Source: Flavobacteriales bacterium UBA979
GTDB taxonomy: Bacteria; Bacteroidota; Bacteroidia; Flavobacteriales_D; Sanyastnellaceae
Direction: 5' to 3'
DNA length: 17,622 nt
Assembly: GCA_002292325.1 (NCBI GenBank)
Contig: DBBR01000072.1
Coordinates: forward strand, 144 to 17,765
The position numbers and the translations under genes are program-made. The notes below the pieces were generated by a model, which had not been told where the DNA came from, made no database searches, and saw only the letters and a list, made by a program, of their open reading frames with translations. How positions within the stretch are numbered: position 1 is the stretch's first letter; each line of letters starts with the position of its first letter. Positions 15,815 through 17,622 of the stretch are shown one piece after another.

Positions 15815-17622
15815 ATGCGCATTTTAAAAACCCTCCTAGCCGGGTTGGTGTTGATGTTAACAGTTAACACTGCCAACTCCCAGTACAATTTGATCGTTGA
15901 AGAGCATTCAACGGGCATTGTTGATGGAATCACTTCGTTTCGCATGTACGCGGAACTTGTGAATTCCGATGACTTCGTAAGTTCTGTTTTTGGAAACGAC
16001 AATTCTCCACTGAATATTTCAACGTCGACGTCGTTTTACAATGATGAATATGGAGCCGCAGTTGCAACCGGGATCAATCCTGCCTTTATTGGCTTTTTCC
16101 CGACCATTGCTGCCGATAGTTGGGTGACGATTGGCATTGAGAGTCAAAATGTCGGCGAAGAGGTTGCGATAACGACGGTGGAAAGTCCACTTCAACCTTG
16201 GATTGCAACCATGGCGTTTGGCAGTGCGATTGATGGCGAGGACATCATCATCGATGACGAGACAGGCGGAGCTTGGTTTGTTCTAAACAACACTCCTAAT
16301 GGTCTGCCAGATGAGAATAACCGGGTATTGCTCGCGCAGTTTTCCACGGATGGAACTTTGTTCGGCACTGTCAACGTGCAAATTTTTGAGAATGGTGTCG
16401 GGAGTGCAACGATTTACCAAACTTTCAATTTTGAAGGGGTAGGGACTTTTAGCGCTGGGGGCACCGTGACCGATGTCCCAGGCTGCATGGATTCGACGGC
16501 TTGCAACTATGATCCTGACGCGACCCAAGACGATGGTTCGTGCGCTGTGGAAGACGAGTGCGGCGAGTGCGGTGGTGATGGGATAGCGGAAGGTGCTTGC
16601 GATTGCGACGGCAATGTCTTGGACGAATGCGGCGATTGCGGTGGTGACGGCATTGAGGAAGGAGCCTGCGATTGCGACGGTAACTTTCCTGCGACGTTCT
16701 ATGATTGCTTTGGCGAATGCTTGACGGATACGGACGGTGACGGTACGTGTGACGAATTTGAGGTTAGCGGTTGCACGGATGATTTGGCATGCAACTATTC
16801 TTCTTTTGCGACGGATGACGATGGCAGTTGCGATTACTGTTCTTGCGGCGGCGGCGGCGGCGGCGAGTCAAGCGGCTACACGTTGACGGTTGAGGAGTAT
16901 TCTTCTGGGATTGTAGACGGTATGGTTTCGTACCGGATTTATGTTGATTTATTGAATGCGGACGACTTTATGAGTTCGGTCTTTGGCAACGATGTGGATC
17001 CTTTGTCGATTTCGACGGATGATGGGTTTTACAACGATCCTCTTGGTGCCTCATTGGCTTCGGGCATCAATCCTGCCTTCATTGGCTTTTTCCCGACCAT
17101 TGCTGCCGACAGTTGGATCACGATTGGCATTGACAGCCAGAATGTGGGAGACGAGGTTGCGATCGGGACTGTGGAGGATTCGAGTCAACCTTTTGTACCG
17201 GCCTTTGCTTCGGGCTCTACGATTGACGGTCAAGATATATTGATGAATACAAGCACGGGAGGCGCATGGTACGTTTTGAATAACACGCCGAACGGTGTTC
17301 CGGATGAAAATGGCCGTGTTTTGGTGATGCAATTGACGACTTCCGGCGGACTATCGGGTACATTGAACGCCCAGATTTTCGAGAACGGTGATGGATCAAG
17401 TGACATTCGCAAGACGTTCATTTTCGATGGAGTGGGCACGTTCACGGCAGACGGCGAGGGTGATGGCACGGGCGGCAACGCTTGCGGTTGTACGGATGAC
17501 TCGGCTACGAACTATGATCCATCTGCAGATTACGATGACGGCAGCTGTGAGTTTGGCGTTTCGGGTTGCACGGATGAGACGGCATGTAACTACGACTCGA
17601 CCGCTACAGAAGACGATGGTTC
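15815..17622 (+). CDS. Large secreted repeat protein with duplicated domain and Cys-rich linkers (3' truncated)
   Basis: The frame runs from ATG at 15815 to the window edge, 602 codons without a stop, so the C-terminus is missing. Residues 1-22 are a Sec signal peptide ending ANS before Gln23. Domain A covers residues 24-212 and domain B 355-543, gapless copies of one another. Between them are a [11 protein letters not shown]...DDGSC unit (223-243), two 23-residue Cys-rich units (247-292), a [12 protein letters not shown] segment like a thrombospondin type 3 calcium loop (305-316), another GCTD unit (319-339) and six glycines (345-350). After B come two more GCTD units, the last cut off. Such proteins in Flavobacteriales usually end in a T9SS sorting domain, expected beyond the edge. 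Role unknown; a calcium-stabilised surface or adhesive protein is plausible. Confidence 0.9.
   Translation, partial: MRILKTLLAGLVLMLTVNTANSQYNLIVEEHSTGIVDGITSFRMYAELVNSDDFVSSVFGNDNSPLNISTSTSFYNDEYGAAVATGINPAFIGFFPTIAADSWVTIGIESQNVGEEVAITTVESPLQPWIATMAFGSAIDGEDIIIDDETGGAWFVLNNTPNGLPDENNRVLLAQFSTDGTLFGTVNVQIFENGVGSATIYQTFNFEGVGTFSAGGTVTDVPGCMDSTACNYDPDATQDDGSCAVEDECGECGGDGIAEGACDCDGNVLDECGDCGGDGIEEGACDCDGNFPATFYDCFGECLTDTDGDGTCDEFEVSGCTDDLACNYSSFATDDDGSCDYCSCGGGGGGESSGYTLTVEEYSSGIVDGMVSYRIYVDLLNADDFMSSVFGNDVDPLSISTDDGFYNDPLGASLASGINPAFIGFFPTIAADSWITIGIDSQNVGDEVAIGTVEDSSQPFVPAFASGSTIDGQDILMNTSTGGAWYVLNNTPNGVPDENGRVLVMQLTTSGGLSGTLNAQIFENGDGSSDIRKTFIFDGVGTFTADGEGDGTGGNACGCTDDSATNYDPSADYDDGSCEFGVSGCTDETACNYDSTATEDDG
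15884..16450 (+). repeat. Domain repeat A (189 codons)
   Basis: First copy of the duplicated domain. It begins [15 protein letters not shown] and ends EGVGTF. Conserved landmarks are [44 protein letters not shown] and QIFENG. The exact period to copy B is 993 bp (331 codons), so the repeating unit includes the Cys-rich linker. I faintly recall the SW-TIG pattern from secreted proteins of marine bacteria, but cannot name a family. Confidence 0.88.
16481..16543 (+). repeat. GCTD...DDGSC unit, copy 1
   Basis: Twenty-one codons (residues 223-243) with three cysteines, spacing GCxDxxACNYDxxAxxDDGSC. This short Cys/Asp-rich unit recurs at 16769-16831 and twice after 17486. It is common in long secreted proteins of marine Flavobacteriales; disulfide bonding and calcium binding are inferred from composition. 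Confidence 0.85.
16553..16690 (+). repeat. Two tandem 69-bp Cys-rich units ([19 protein letters not shown])
   Basis: Two direct 23-codon units, 16553-16621 and 16622-16690. Each has four cysteines in the pattern [21 protein letters not shown]. They differ mainly by third-position changes and by an E to D and an A to E change. Pattern and spacing resemble Cys-rich linkers found with GCTD units in other bacterial surface proteins. Confidence 0.85.
16769..16831 (+). repeat. GCTD...DDGSC unit, copy 2
   Basis: Residues 319-339, starting [11 protein letters not shown] and ending DDDGSC. It follows directly on the [12 protein letters not shown] calcium-loop-like segment (residues 305-316) and precedes the CSC and polyglycine hinge. 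Confidence 0.85.
16847..16864 (+). repeat. (GGC)6 trinucleotide run coding six glycines
   Basis: Six perfect GGC codons in a row (residues 345-350) form a flexible hinge just before domain B. Perfect codon identity makes the tract prone to strand slippage, which would change hinge length by single glycines without breaking the frame. Confidence 0.9.
16877..17443 (+). repeat. Domain repeat B (189 codons)
   Basis: Second copy of the duplicated domain, aligned to copy A without a gap; I count 126 of 189 identical residues. It begins [15 protein letters not shown] and ends DGVGTF. Threonine codons here and in the linkers are mostly ACG, unlike in copy A. The 51 bp at 17066-17116 match 16073-16123 at 49 positions. 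Confidence 0.88.
17486..17622 (+). repeat. GCTD...DDGSC units, copies 3 and 4 (last one cut)
   Basis: Copy 3 covers 17486-17548 (residues 558-578) but has SATNYD where the others have ACNYD, so one cysteine is lost; a cysteine stands just before it at residue 557 instead. Copy 4 starts at 17563-17565 ([11 protein letters not shown]) and is cut by the window end within DDGS. The pair suggests the linker pattern repeats after domain B. Confidence 0.85.

Noticed and set aside
16983..17332. Several open frames on both strands within the repeat gene
   Set aside because: They are out-of-frame shadows of the long 15815-17622 frame, which has a signal peptide and repeated domains.
16481..17622. CRISPR-like array suggested by the short repeats at the right end
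   Set aside because: The repeats are codon-based, diverged and in an open frame; they code for protein repeats, not DNA spacers.

Overview
The window looks like a chromosomal stretch from a Bacteroidota bacterium, most likely a marine or aquatic member of Flavobacteriales (Cryomorphaceae- or Crocinitomicaceae-like; the family level is inference). The evidence is as follows. Two secreted proteins end in type IX secretion (T9SS) sorting domains. NusB has the long, roughly 310-residue form typical of this phylum. nusB, a DUF1573 lipoprotein and yajC stand together. A DUF4249 lipoprotein is present. The last gene carries GCTDxxACNYD...DDGSC repeats of the kind common in marine Flavobacteriales. 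Ribosome-binding sites are weak and A-rich, also as expected. Every stretch is genic: no intergenic gap exceeds about 130 bases, and I see no tRNA, rRNA, CRISPR array, transposase, phage gene or attachment site.

Layout. Positions 1-243 (+) are the 3' end of a T9SS cargo gene. It converges on a seven-gene minus-strand run read from about 8154 down to 278: nusB, a DUF1573 lipoprotein, yajC, an NhaC-type Na+/H+ antiporter, uvrA, a LOG-family phosphoribohydrolase and a second T9SS cargo protein. Junctions are tight: ATGA between nusB and DUF1573, TGATG between yajC and nhaC, and gaps of 20-50 bases elsewhere. Two back-to-back hairpins sit in the nusB leader. From 8281 to 10883 (+) a two-gene unit encodes a DUF4249 lipoprotein and a DUF4139 (MuiA-like) exported protein. 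From 15706 down to 10896 (-) a compact five-gene unit encodes PepD-type dipeptidase, SurE nucleotidase, a three-helix membrane protein, LpxB and a SpoIID/LytB-domain protein. From 15815 (+) to the window edge runs the start of a large secreted repeat protein.

How the parts relate. The nusB unit combines information processing (NusB, UvrA), envelope and secretion functions (YajC, DUF1573), ion homeostasis (NhaC) and nucleotide salvage (LOG). The pepD unit joins turnover enzymes with envelope construction: LpxB makes the lipid A precursor and SpoIID-type domains act on peptidoglycan. No complete unknown defence or mobile system is visible. The most unusual object is the repeat protein at the right end. 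It has two gapless 189-residue copies of one domain, 993 bp apart and about 67% identical by hand count. They are separated by cysteine-rich and calcium-loop-like linkers. One 51-bp patch is nearly identical at DNA level although equally conserved protein segments nearby have diverged at synonymous sites, and threonine codon use changes abruptly between the first domain and the rest.
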